64,000 nucleotides of DNA from Enterobacter cloacae subsp. cloacae ATCC 13047 (GTDB lineage Bacteria > Pseudomonadota > Gammaproteobacteria > Enterobacterales > Enterobacteriaceae). Both the position numbers and the translations under genes were made by a program. The DNA lies in the NCBI RefSeq assembly GCF_000025565.1, contig NC_014121.1:1674001-1738000 (forward strand). The letters run 5' to 3'. This document shows positions 40,655 through 48,431 of this stretch, one piece after another. Each line of letters starts with the position of its first letter. Position 1 is the first letter of the stretch. The notes under the pieces were generated by a model. It saw only the letters and a list, made by a program, of their open reading frames with translations, was not told the origin of the DNA and did not search any database.

Positions 40655-40843
40655 ATGAGACAAATACAGTTAACGATTACCGAACTGGCTGGCGTGACGG
40701 GGATGCACCGTCAGACTGTATCAAAGCGCTTGCAAGATATTCAACCGGCACCAGGCAGCAGTTGTAAGAGAAAGCTATACGACTTGAAATCAGCCTTATC
40801 GGCAATCTATTCCACCGGGGGAAGCCAGAATGCAGAACACTGA
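40655..40843 (+). CDS. Stand-alone small-terminase DNA-binding domain
   Basis: The 62-residue protein (LTITELAGVTGMHRQTVSKR, then PAPGSSCKRKLYDL) aligns with the first ~60 residues of the helper's Nu1-like subunit and then stops; the oligomerisation and large-subunit-binding parts are missing. It lies right after the satellite cos, as the full gene does after the helper cos. GGGGGT precedes the ATG. It may bind cosB as a competitor or redirecting factor. Confidence 0.78.
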   Translation: MRQIQLTITELAGVTGMHRQTVSKRLQDIQPAPGSSCKRKLYDLKSALSAIYSTGGSQNAEH

Positions 40844-40930
40844 AGTAATGACGACCATTAAGCTAAGCGGCGTTCTTGGTAAGCTGTTTGGCATGATCTT
40901 GACCCGCCATTTCCGGACAGCTTTTGTATC

Positions 40931-41812
40931 TTAAGTTAACGATGCCCGCTGCCGCCGGTATTCTCTCGGAGAGTGATATCCCAGCGCACTATGCGGGTGA
41001 TTTTCATTGTAATGCGTGAACGCCGCTGCAAGGTTTCGCAGGGCTGTTCTCACATCCGGTTTCGGCATGAACGCGATATAGTCTTCCTTCATCGTCTTCA
41101 CGAACCGTTCGGCCATGCCATTGCTCTGCGGGCTGCTCACCGCTGTTGTACATGGCTCCAGATTCAGCTCTTTGGCGAACCTCCGCGTTTCATGCGCGGT
41201 ATATGCTGAACCGTTGTCCGTCAGCCACTGCACCGCTGTGTCGGGCAGCCTGTCGCCGAAGCGCTTTTCCACCGACCTCAGCATCACATCCTGCACGGTC
41301 GAACTGTCATAGCCTCCCGTGCTTGCTGCCCAGTCTATGGCCTCACGGTCGCAGCAGTCCAGCGCGAACGTTACCCGCAGTTTTTCGCCGTTGTCGCAGC
41401 CGAACTCGAAGCCATCTGAACACCAGCGCATATCGCTTTCTGCCACCGCTATCTTGCCCTTATGTTCACGCTTCGGTCGCTCTGGTTTGTGATGCAACAA
41501 CAACAGGTTATGCTCGCTCATTATCCTGTAAAGCCGTTTGGCATTCACAGGTGGCTGTCCCTCTGTGCGACGTTGCTTGCGCAGGATGCCCCACACGCGT
41601 CGATAACCATAACTCGGCATATCGCTGATAATGTTGAGGATAGCCGACAGTATTTCTGCGTCTGCTTCTTCATTACGCCGGTTACAGCGCCTGTCCTGCC
41701 AGTCGGCAGAACGGTTAATCCGCAGTGACAGTTGCGCACGCGACACGCCCATGGTCCGGCTGACCATGGCTATTCCCCGTCCTTTGGCAACAAGGGCGCG
41801 TGCGCTATCCAT
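40931..41812 (-). CDS. IS2-like transposase OrfB (DDE catalytic part)
   Basis: A 293-residue protein with an rve integrase fold. Catalytic Asp residues are in [20 protein letters not shown] and [10 protein letters not shown], and the Glu in [29 protein letters not shown] is the usual IS3-family end. It overlaps orfA by 43 bp, and the full transposase OrfAB arises by -1 frameshifting in this family. Confidence 0.93.
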   Translation of the reverse strand: MDSARALVAKGRGIAMVSRTMGVSRAQLSLRINRSADWQDRRCNRRNEEADAEILSAILNIISDMPSYGYRRVWGILRKQRRTEGQPPVNAKRLYRIMSEHNLLLLHHKPERPKREHKGKIAVAESDMRWCSDGFEFGCDNGEKLRVTFALDCCDREAIDWAASTGGYDSSTVQDVMLRSVEKRFGDRLPDTAVQWLTDNGSAYTAHETRRFAKELNLEPCTTAVSSPQSNGMAERFVKTMKEDYIAFMPKPDVRTALRNLAAAFTHYNENHPHSALGYHSPREYRRQRASLT

Positions 41813-42165
41813 TTTCGCGACTGACCGTACTCCACGGCTTCTTTCAGGATCTCAACTTCCATCGTCTTCTTGCCCAGAAGGCGCTGAAGCTCCCGGACCT
41901 GCTTCAGAGCAGCAGTAAGCTCAGAAGCAGGAACGACTTCCTCTCCAGCCGCAACGGCGGTGAGGCTGCCTTCCTGATATTGCTTCTTCCACTTAAACAG
42001 CAGGCTGGGCTGGATACCATGCAGGCGGGCGACATGGGAGACATTCATACCCGGCTCCATCGTCTGCTGGATAATGGCGATCTTCTCCTGAGGAGTTTTA
42101 CGTTTACGGACTTCTTGCCCTAACAGGATCCCGGTCATCTCAAAATTGGTGTTAGTGTTAGACAT
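41770..42165 (-). CDS. IS2-like transposase OrfA
   Basis: A 131-residue protein with a helix-turn-helix ([20 protein letters not shown]) and a C-terminal leucine-zipper-like helix ([20 protein letters not shown]). It binds the IS ends and supplies the DNA-binding half of the OrfAB fusion. It resembles InsC of IS2. Confidence 0.92.
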   Translation of the reverse strand: MSNTNTNFEMTGILLGQEVRKRKTPQEKIAIIQQTMEPGMNVSHVARLHGIQPSLLFKWKKQYQEGSLTAVAAGEEVVPASELTAALKQVRELQRLLGKKTMEVEILKEAVEYGQSRKWIAHAPLLPKDGE

Positions 42166-42824
42166 ATATTCAAGCCTATCTCTTATCTGGAGATACAGCT
42201 ACTGTCTGGTGTTTCAGGGGGCTACATCAGTAAGCTGTTTGGCAAAATACATCAACGTGTTATCAGGGATACAAGAGAAGCTGTCAGGGCCTTGAATGCC
42301 ACCATCCCTGGATTCGAAAAATATCTGAACAGTAGTAAATCCAGAGGGCTAACCTACGCGGTTTATGTCGGTGAGCGGAACATTGGCGAACAGGATCTCA
42401 ATTTCCCTAATGTGGGCAGAGAAATTCGTATTGTGCCCGTAGTGATTGGGAGCAAGAAGGCGGGTTTAGTACAGACAATTCTGGGCGCGGTGCTGGTGAT
42501 TGCATCTATCTGGATGCCAGGACTGAGCATAGCTGCCAGCAATATGATGTTTGCTGCTGGCGCATCAATGACTTTAGGGGGCGTCGTTCAAATGTTATCC
42601 CCGCAGGCAACTGGGTTGGCGAGTAAGCAGTCCTCAGATAACCAGGCAAGCTATGCTTTTGGTGGGGTAACAAATACGGCTGCACAAGGTTATCCAGTTC
42701 CACTACTTTACGGTAAGCGTAGAATTGGCGGTGCAATTATATCAGCTGGCATTTATGTTGAGGAACAGTTCTGATAATTCATATGCAACTCGCAATCCTA
42801 GAGTTGCATATAATCAATATTTAA

Positions 42825-43478
42825 CTATTTGCTTCGTAAGGTTCTTGATATGATATCATCTATGTTTGGGCTGTAGAGTGAAATTGTATAGTATGTATCA
42901 ATCCCAGCTAAATAATTTTCATAAATATCTTTTGCTATACGTTCAGAATCTGCGAAGTAGACGTGATTTTCGTTGAGTTCTGTATCAGAGTAACTGATGT
43001 CAGAATAATGATTAAGTTCAATATTTATTAGATTGATACCTTTATCATTAAGGTTTTTAATGATTTCCTTTTTTAAATTGCTGAATAATAGGATGTTGTT
43101 TTCACCTATACCCCCTGACATGCGATCTTTTCCTCCGGACTTTTTTGATTTCACAGAGAAATAATCAACATAGAATTTTTTTTCATATGATTTGTTATTG
43201 AGGGTATATTCTACATTCATGATTGAATGTAGTTTGTAGTTATAATTGTTTATGGAATAACCCTCGTTGAATATATCAAATTTTTCTGATTGTGTTGGTG
43301 TGTAATCCTTCCGGTAAAGTTGCTCAATGTTTAAAATGAAAACCGGTGAGTATTGAAGTTTTGATATTCTATTTTGCTCAAGGCTGAAGGTTACACTAAG
43401 AATAAAAGTTGCGAGCGCTAATATGAATTGTATTGTAGGCGCAATAAATGAAGGAATTTTAAATCTAGACTTTGTCAT
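42825..43478 (-). CDS. AT-rich membrane-anchored accessory protein
   Basis: A 217-residue leftward gene of low GC at the satellite's right end. It has one N-terminal membrane helix (FIAPTIQFILALATFILSVT), then a soluble domain rich in Asn, Lys and Tyr with no motif I know. Base composition, strand and position next to attR mark it as cargo that varies between satellites; such sites often hold exclusion or defence genes. Function unknown. Confidence 0.55.
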   Translation of the reverse strand: MTKSRFKIPSFIAPTIQFILALATFILSVTFSLEQNRISKLQYSPVFILNIEQLYRKDYTPTQSEKFDIFNEGYSINNYNYKLHSIMNVEYTLNNKSYEKKFYVDYFSVKSKKSGGKDRMSGGIGENNILLFSNLKKEIIKNLNDKGINLINIELNHYSDISYSDTELNENHVYFADSERIAKDIYENYLAGIDTYYTISLYSPNIDDIISRTLRSK

Positions 43479-43608
43479 TTTTAAGTCCGCTGAGTTAATG
43501 AAAATGGGGGCTTGTGTATAGCAAGGTGTTTAGCAGTTCCCGTTTTAAGTGAGAATTGTAAACTAAAAGGTCATTAAGTTCAGAGAGTTATTTTCATAGC
43601 ATTGCATA

Positions 43609-43617
43609 ATGATCCAT
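43609..43617. repeat. Satellite attR core
   Basis: ATGATCCAT, identical to the attL core, and the first codons (Met-Ile-His) of the resumed helper capsid gene. The stretch 43479-43608 between the accessory gene and this site holds no gene and no ribosome site. Confidence 0.8.
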
Positions 43618-45261
43618 AAGCCATGGGGGTTTGCTGGTGGTGATGCGACCGATATGCGCGACTATGCGGATCTTCTCGACAAGGTTGAATCCGTTCTTAT
43701 CCCGGCTTACGCGCAAAAAACCGGAAAATCCACCGAAGAAATTGCGGCAATGCTGGAAGACGAAACCTGGATGAGCGGCAGCGAGTGCCTTGAACTGGGT
43801 TTTGCCGACCAGGTGACTCCATCCCTGCAGGCTATGGCCTGTATCCATTCAAAACGTATTGAGGAATTTGAAAAAATGCCAAAAAGCATTCGCAACATGC
43901 TCACCCCGCCGCGCAATACTACCCAGCGTGACCCGGTTATTACCCAGCCTCAGGCACCGCAGGCAAAAACTGACCCGGCGCCGGATGAAAATGCGATCCG
44001 CGCGCAGGTGATGGCTGAGCAGAAAGCCCGTGTTAACGCCATCGGTGATCTCTTTGCCATGTTCGGTAATAAACACATGGAACTGCAAAATCAGTGCGTG
44101 GCCGACCCTGATTGTTCCGTTGATAAGGCGAAAGATTTGCTGCTGGCAGAGCTCGGTAAAACGGCCACGCCATCCAACAAAACCACACAACAGCATATTT
44201 ATGCGGGCAACGGTAATTTCGTTGCGGATGGTATTCGCCAGGCGCTGATGGCGCGTGCCGGTTTTGAAGGCCAGGAGCGGGATAACGTTTATAACGGTAT
44301 GACGCTGCGCGAGTATGCGCGCATGGCCCTGACAGAAAAAGGTATCGGTGTATCCAGCTACAATCCGATGCAAATGGTTGGCCTGGCGCTGACGCACAGC
44401 ACCTCTGACTTTGGCAATATTCTGCTGGATGTGGCGAACAAAGCGCTGCTTCAGGGCTGGGAAGAATCCCAGGAAACCTTCGAACTGTGGACCAAAAAAG
44501 GCCAGCTGTCAGACTTCAAAACGGCGCATCGTGTCGGTATGGGTGGTTTCCCTTCTCTGAGACAGGTTCGCGAGGGGGCGGAGTACAAGTACGTCACTAC
44601 CAGTGATAAAGGCGAAACCATCGCGCTTGCCACTTATGGTGAAATTTTCTCTGTTACCCGCCAGGCGATCATTAACGACGATCTGAACCAGCTCACCGAC
44701 GTGCCGATGAAGATGGGGCGCGCGGCGAAAGCAACGATTGGCGATCTGGTTTATGCCATCCTGACCAAAAACCCGAAGCTCTCCGACGGCAAACCGCTGT
44801 TCCATGCCGATCACAAGAACCTGAGCGCGGGCGCAATTTCTGTGGCCAGCCTGGACGAAGCGCGCAAGCTGATGCGCCTGCAAAAGGAAGGTGAGCGTAC
44901 CCTGAATATCCGCCCAGCCTACATGCTGGTGCCTGTAGCTCTGGAAACCCTGGCGAATCAGACTATCAAGTCGGCCAGTGTTAAAGGTGCTGATATTAAT
45001 GCCGGCATCGTTAACCCGATCCAAAACTTTGCAGAGGTCATCGCTGAACCGCGTCTGGATGAAGCGGATGCGAAAGCCTGGTATCTGGCCGCCGCGAAGG
45101 GCACCGACACCATCGAGGTCGCTTATCTCAACGGTGTCGATACGCCTTACATCGATCAGCAGGAAGGCTTCACCACTGATGGTATCGCCACGAAAGTGCG
45201 TATTGATGCCGGTGTGGCGGCGCTGGACCATCGCGGCATGACCAAATCCACTGGTCAGTAA
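43609..45261 (+). CDS. Protease-capsid fusion, 3' part of the interrupted helper gene
   Basis: The 550-residue frame resumes exactly at MIHKPWGFAGGDATDMRDYA, the continuation of the protease domain. It passes a Pro/Gln-rich linker (about residues 103-140) and ends with the HK97-like major capsid domain (LALTHSTSDFGNILLDVANK, YVTTSDKGETIALATYGEIF). The ATG here is the att core and has no ribosome site, so the capsid domain is probably not made well until the satellite excises. Confidence 0.9.
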   Translation: MIHKPWGFAGGDATDMRDYADLLDKVESVLIPAYAQKTGKSTEEIAAMLEDETWMSGSECLELGFADQVTPSLQAMACIHSKRIEEFEKMPKSIRNMLTPPRNTTQRDPVITQPQAPQAKTDPAPDENAIRAQVMAEQKARVNAIGDLFAMFGNKHMELQNQCVADPDCSVDKAKDLLLAELGKTATPSNKTTQQHIYAGNGNFVADGIRQALMARAGFEGQERDNVYNGMTLREYARMALTEKGIGVSSYNPMQMVGLALTHSTSDFGNILLDVANKALLQGWEESQETFELWTKKGQLSDFKTAHRVGMGGFPSLRQVREGAEYKYVTTSDKGETIALATYGEIFSVTRQAIINDDLNQLTDVPMKMGRAAKATIGDLVYAILTKNPKLSDGKPLFHADHKNLSAGAISVASLDEARKLMRLQKEGERTLNIRPAYMLVPVALETLANQTIKSASVKGADINAGIVNPIQNFAEVIAEPRLDEADAKAWYLAAAKGTDTIEVAYLNGVDTPYIDQQEGFTTDGIATKVRIDAGVAALDHRGMTKSTGQ

Positions 45262-45283
45262 AAAACAGTCCTGACAAACAGAT

Positions 45284-45302
45284 GCCCGTAAGGGCTTTTT
45301 TT
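45284..45302 (+). terminator. Weak terminator after the capsid gene
   Basis: GCCCGTAAGGGC with a 7-T tract. The stem is short, so it may only reduce downstream expression. Confidence 0.55.
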
Positions 45303-45343
45303 ATACCTGAAACCAGCCCCACATGGGGCTGAATGGAGAAGTT

Positions 45344-45670
45344 ATGGCTAAGAACTATGCGCAGGACGGGAAAACGATCCCGCTGGTAAACAGTGGTGCA
45401 ACCGATATTCAGAGCGGCGACCCGGTTGTTGTTGGAAAACTTATCGCGGTGGCAATTACCGATATCCCGGCTGGCGATACCGGGGACGGTTTTACTGAGG
45501 GTGTTTTCCTCTTGCCAAAAGTATCCGCAGATGCGGTTACTGCCGGGGCGCAGGTGTATCTGAAGGACGGCAAAATCCAGACCGATGAAACGGATGCCGT
45601 TGCCGCAGGCATCGCCTGGGAAGATGCACCGGCAAACACCACCGTTGTTGAAGTAAAGATTAATGTCTAA
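45344..45670 (+). CDS. DUF2190 head protein (decoration-like)
   Basis: A 108-residue beta-rich protein (MAKNYAQDGKTIPLVNSGAT, GVFLLPKVSADAVTAGAQVY) of the DUF2190 type found next to capsid genes of lambda-like phages, thought to decorate or stabilise the head like gpD. GGAGAAG precedes the ATG at 45344. It overlaps the next gene by 8 bp. Confidence 0.82.
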   Translation: MAKNYAQDGKTIPLVNSGATDIQSGDPVVVGKLIAVAITDIPAGDTGDGFTEGVFLLPKVSADAVTAGAQVYLKDGKIQTDETDAVAAGIAWEDAPANTTVVEVKINV

Positions 45671-45938
45671 TCCCTTTGATCGGATGGCGGCTCGCATGGA
45701 CGCGGCCACCATAAAAAAGATGGGGAAAACGGCTCTGATTAACGGAATCACATACGACGTTATCTCTGCTGAGTTGCTTGAAGAGATGGGGCCGTTATCA
45801 GGGAATTTACGGTCTCTGGTGGTATTCAGTGGAGAATATACCCCGCGGCGAAACGATGAAGTGGTTTGGGAAGGCAAAAACTGGACCGTCACACGTCATG
45901 AACTGTTTAACGGGAAACCTCGTATCTTCATTGAGTAG
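45663..45938 (+). CDS. Head-tail connector protein (gpFII position)
   Basis: A 91-residue protein (MSNPFDRMAARMDAATIKKM, ending HELFNGKPRIFIE). It lies between the head decoration gene and the Z-like gene, the place of lambda FII, which joins the head to the tail. Its C-terminal beta-rich end suits this family, but identity is mainly by position. Confidence 0.65.
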   Translation: MSNPFDRMAARMDAATIKKMGKTALINGITYDVISAELLEEMGPLSGNLRSLVVFSGEYTPRRNDEVVWEGKNWTVTRHELFNGKPRIFIE

Positions 45939-45946
45939 GAGGGGCT

Positions 45947-46501
45947 ATGTCGATCAAAGGCCTCGAGCAGGCTATCGCAAACCTCAACAGCATCAGCAAA
46001 ACGGCCGTACCACGTGCCTCTGCCCAGTCGGTTAACCGTATTGCCGGGCAGGCCATCAACCGAAGCGTTTCTGTCGTTTCAAAATCGACGCGTGTACCTC
46101 GAAAACTGGTTAAGCAACGTGCCCGGTTACGGCGGGCTACCGTCAGTAAACCACGCGCACTTATTCGGGTGAACCGGGGAAATCTCCCCGCCATAAAACT
46201 CGGTCCCGCCAGTGTTCGTCTGTCCCGCAGAAAACGGGATAAGTCGGGTGCAAACAGTGTGCTCAGAATAGGCCCGTTTCGTTTTCCAGGCGCTTTTATC
46301 CAGCAACTGGCAAATGGTCGATGGCATGTGCTGCGACGCACCACCAAGAACCGCTACCCCATTGAAGTGGTCAGCATTCCACTGGCTGTTCCCCTTACAG
46401 AGGCCTTCCGTGCGGAGCTACCCCGGCTGATGGACGAAAACATGCCAGCAGTTATGCGCCAGAACCTGCAAAACCAACTGAGGTTGATACTCAAACGATG
46501 A
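45947..46501 (+). CDS. Tail protein Z (tail completion)
   Basis: A 184-residue, very basic protein (SQSTRVPRKL-type region, KQRARLRRATVSKPRALIRV, FRFPGAFIQQLANGRWHVLR) matching lambda gpZ (192 residues), which acts in the last step of tail maturation or DNA positioning. It overlaps U by four bases. Confidence 0.85.
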   Translation: MSIKGLEQAIANLNSISKTAVPRASAQSVNRIAGQAINRSVSVVSKSTRVPRKLVKQRARLRRATVSKPRALIRVNRGNLPAIKLGPASVRLSRRKRDKSGANSVLRIGPFRFPGAFIQQLANGRWHVLRRTTKNRYPIEVVSIPLAVPLTEAFRAELPRLMDENMPAVMRQNLQNQLRLILKR

Positions 46502-46896
46502 AACACCCGCAGATACGGGCCGCCGTTCTGACGGCCCTGAAACGCAGTATTACAGAGCAAATAACCTGGTTCGACGGCCGTCCGGGATTTCTGGAAGAAG
46601 AAGATTTGCCTGCTGTAGCCGTCTATCTGACAGACGCGAGAGCTTCAGAAGATAGCGTGGATGAAGATATGTGGACTGCACTGCTGCATATCGAGGTCTT
46701 TTTGAAGGCAAAAGAGACCGATTCAGCTCTGGATGCCTGGATGGAAGAAAAAGTGTACCCCGCTCTGGCTGATATCCCAGAATTGCTGCCCCTAATCGAA
46801 CTGATGAATGCAAATGGCTATGACTATCAGCGAGATGAGGAAGTGATGATGTGGGGGTCAGCCGATCTCAGTTATTCAATCAGCTATGTAATGTGA
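46498..46896 (+). CDS. Tail terminator protein U
   Basis: A 132-residue protein matching lambda gpU (131 residues), the hexameric ring that stops tail tube growth. Visible family parts are the N-terminal [20 protein letters not shown], the [11 protein letters not shown] strand and the C-terminal [12 protein letters not shown]. Confidence 0.9.
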   Translation: MKHPQIRAAVLTALKRSITEQITWFDGRPGFLEEEDLPAVAVYLTDARASEDSVDEDMWTALLHIEVFLKAKETDSALDAWMEEKVYPALADIPELLPLIELMNANGYDYQRDEEVMMWGSADLSYSISYVM

Positions 46897-46903
46897 GGAT
46901 CCT

Positions 46904-47641
46904 ATGGCCACACCAAACCCGCTGGCGCCAACAAAAGGTGCCGGTACCACTCTCTGGGTTTACACCGGAACCGGTGACCCCTATGCCAATCCGCTTTCAG
47001 ACGTTGACTGGTTGCGCCTCGCAAAGATTAAAGACCTGCAGCCCGGTGAACTGACGGCTGAATCTGAAGATGACACCTACATCGATGATGAGAATGCCGA
47101 CTGGACATCAACGATGCAGGGGCAGAAATCAGCCGGTGAAACCAACCTGACACTCGCGTGGATGCCGGGAGACTCCGGGCAGCAGGACCTGGTGAACTGG
47201 TTCGATGAGGGCACCGTGAGGGGATATAAAATCAAATATCCGAATGGGGTTGTCGATGTGTTTAAGGGCTGGGTGAGCAGCCTCGGTAAAACCATTACGT
47301 CCAAAGAGGTCATGACCCGCACGGCCAAAATCACAAACAACGGCAAACCATCGCTGGCAGAGGACAGCGGTACCGCGCCGATTGCTGTCACGGGGATCAG
47401 TCTGGATAAATCCACTGCAGCTGTAGCGGTCGCAGCCACAACGCAACTGGTGGTTTCAGTCCTTCCGGCCAGTGCGTCAGATAAATCCTTCCGCGTAGCC
47501 AGCTCTGATCCTTCAAAAGCAACGGTCACCGTTAACGGCAATACCCTGACTGTCACCGGCGTGGCGGCGGGCACCGTAGAAATCATCGTTATGAGCAATG
47601 ACGGTAACTTTGTGGCGATCTGCAAAGTCACTGTTTCCTGA
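46904..47641 (+). CDS. Major tail tube protein V with C-terminal Ig-like domain
   Basis: The 245-residue protein has the tube domain at residues 1-155 ([20 protein letters not shown], then [20 protein letters not shown]) and a bacterial Ig-like (Big_2) domain at about 165-245 ([20 protein letters not shown], ending AICKVTV). Lambda gpV has the same two-domain plan; the Ig domain projects from the tail surface and may weakly bind cell-surface sugars. A hairpin at 47645-47660 follows. Confidence 0.93.
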   Translation: MATPNPLAPTKGAGTTLWVYTGTGDPYANPLSDVDWLRLAKIKDLQPGELTAESEDDTYIDDENADWTSTMQGQKSAGETNLTLAWMPGDSGQQDLVNWFDEGTVRGYKIKYPNGVVDVFKGWVSSLGKTITSKEVMTRTAKITNNGKPSLAEDSGTAPIAVTGISLDKSTAAVAVAATTQLVVSVLPASASDKSFRVASSDPSKATVTVNGNTLTVTGVAAGTVEIIVMSNDGNFVAICKVTVS

Positions 47642-47679
47642 TAACCGGGGCGTGAGCCCCGTTCCGACCCGGAGTAAAT

Positions 47680-48102
47680 ATGTTTCTAAAGAGCGAACTG
47701 CTGGAAAGTAACGGCAGCAGCGTCACATTGTTCCAGCTTTCGGCGCTTCAGCGTATTGAATACCTCGAATACCTGAAGCAGCTGGAGGCAGTTGAAGCCG
47801 GCGATTTCCAGGCGGCCATCACCCTCACCGTAAAAAGTGGGGCGTTCCTCGTGGCGATGTCGCTCTGGCACGGCCACGAACTGAAAGGCTCCCAGGGAGA
47901 AAATGCGGCGGCGGAAGTGGCAAAGATTCAGGATGAGGTCATGCAGTCATGGCCGACCGAACTGGTTGCCGAAGCGGAATATAAGGTGAAGCTCCTGTCC
48001 GGGATGATTGCGCCGGTAACTGATGACCAGGCAGCGTCCGCCGAAGAAGGTTATAAACCCGCTGAACCCGTTACTGCGGAAAAGCCCTCGCCAGTGAGCT
48101 GA
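47680..48102 (+). CDS. Tail assembly chaperone G
   Basis: A 140-residue acidic protein (MFLKSELLESNGSSVTLFQL, SALQRIEYLEYLKQLEAVEA) in the position and size of lambda gpG. With its frameshift product GT it would escort the tape measure protein during tail assembly. The C-terminal Pro/Glu tail precedes the shift site. Confidence 0.85.
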   Translation: MFLKSELLESNGSSVTLFQLSALQRIEYLEYLKQLEAVEAGDFQAAITLTVKSGAFLVAMSLWHGHELKGSQGENAAAEVAKIQDEVMQSWPTELVAEAEYKVKLLSGMIAPVTDDQAASAEEGYKPAEPVTAEKPSPVS

Positions 48103-48431
48103 AATTTGCCATGAAACTGGCGCGTGAGTTCGGTCGCCCGAACTGGCGTGCCATGCTTGCTGGCATGTCCTCAACGGAGTACGGCGACTGGAAAATCTTC
48201 TATCAGGACAATTACTTTCATGATGCGCAGCTGGACGCACACTTCTCCGGCTTGCTCTACACCATCTCAACCCTGTTTTTTGCCGATCCGGAGTTAACCC
48301 CGGACAGTTTCAGCATTCTTAATACTGCACCGGAACCCATCGACATTGATGAACCGGATGACAATACGCTGATGGCGAAGGCTGCAGGTATTTCAGGAGG
48401 CGTGCGCTATGGCCCAGACGGCAGTAGGTGA
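48078..48431 (+). CDS. T region of the GT frameshift product
   Basis: GGAAAAG at 48078-48084 lies 20 bp before the G stop. A -1 shift there would continue in the frame GKALASELKFAMKLAREFGR and on to 48431, where the 106-codon T region resembles lambda T. The site resembles lambda's GGGAAAG but is not a standard X-XXY-YYZ heptamer in the G frame. An internal ATG at 48111 exists, but by analogy T is made only as GT. Confidence 0.72.
   Translation, partial: GKALASELKFAMKLAREFGRPNWRAMLAGMSSTEYGDWKIFYQDNYFHDAQLDAHFSGLLYTISTLFFADPELTPDSFSILNTAPEPIDIDEPDDNTLMAKAAGISGGVRYGPDGSR

Larger units (their letters stand above)
40894..42229 (-). mobile_element. IS2-like insertion sequence (IS3 family)
   Basis: A 1336-bp element with ends TGATCTTGACCCGCCATTTC on the left and, in inverted orientation, TGATGTAGCCCCCTGAAACA on the right, both like the IS2 terminal repeats (GCCCC-CTGAA, CCAGACA). 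It carries orfA and orfB in overlapping frames. It is flanked by a 15-bp direct repeat GTAAGCTGTTTGGCA (40879-40893 and 42230-42244), longer than the 5 bp usual for IS2. Confidence 0.88.
40830..42774 (+). pseudogene. Satellite tail assembly protein I homologue, split by an IS
   Basis: Codons before the IS (40830-40893: MQNTEVMTTIKLSGVLGKLF) and after it (from 42245: KIHQRVIRDTREAVRALNAT and onward to 42774) join into a 197-residue protein like the helper's gpI at 52751 (195 residues). The C-terminal two-thirds are nearly identical (SIWMPGLSIAASNMMFAAGA), the N-terminal third is diverged. The insertion makes the gene inactive here. Confidence 0.85.
31278..43617. mobile_element. P4/PICI-like phage satellite nested in the prophage capsid gene
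   Basis: The element is bounded by the 9-bp direct repeat ATGATCCAT, each copy in frame with the split capsid gene. It contains, in order, integrase, AlpA, a leftward two-gene accessory locus, an Icd-like gene, three small genes' worth of leader, a RepA-type helicase, an iteron-like origin, and small genes. It ends with its own protease-capsid fusion, cos, a terminase DNA-binding domain, a tail assembly I gene split by an IS, and an accessory membrane protein. Its length without the IS is about 11 kb, as for P4-type elements. Class placement follows from gene content. Confidence 0.88.

Noticed and set aside
38523..42774. Satellite structural genes as a simple duplication of the helper late region
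   Set aside because: The copies are diverged, are not in one contiguous helper block, omit portal and full terminase, and lie together with int, alpA and repA between att repeats.
31278..43617. Assembly artefact joining two prophages
   Set aside because: The exact in-frame repeat at both joints and the integrase right beside one of them are what site-specific insertion predicts; a chimera would not restore the frame. Read data would still be the final check.
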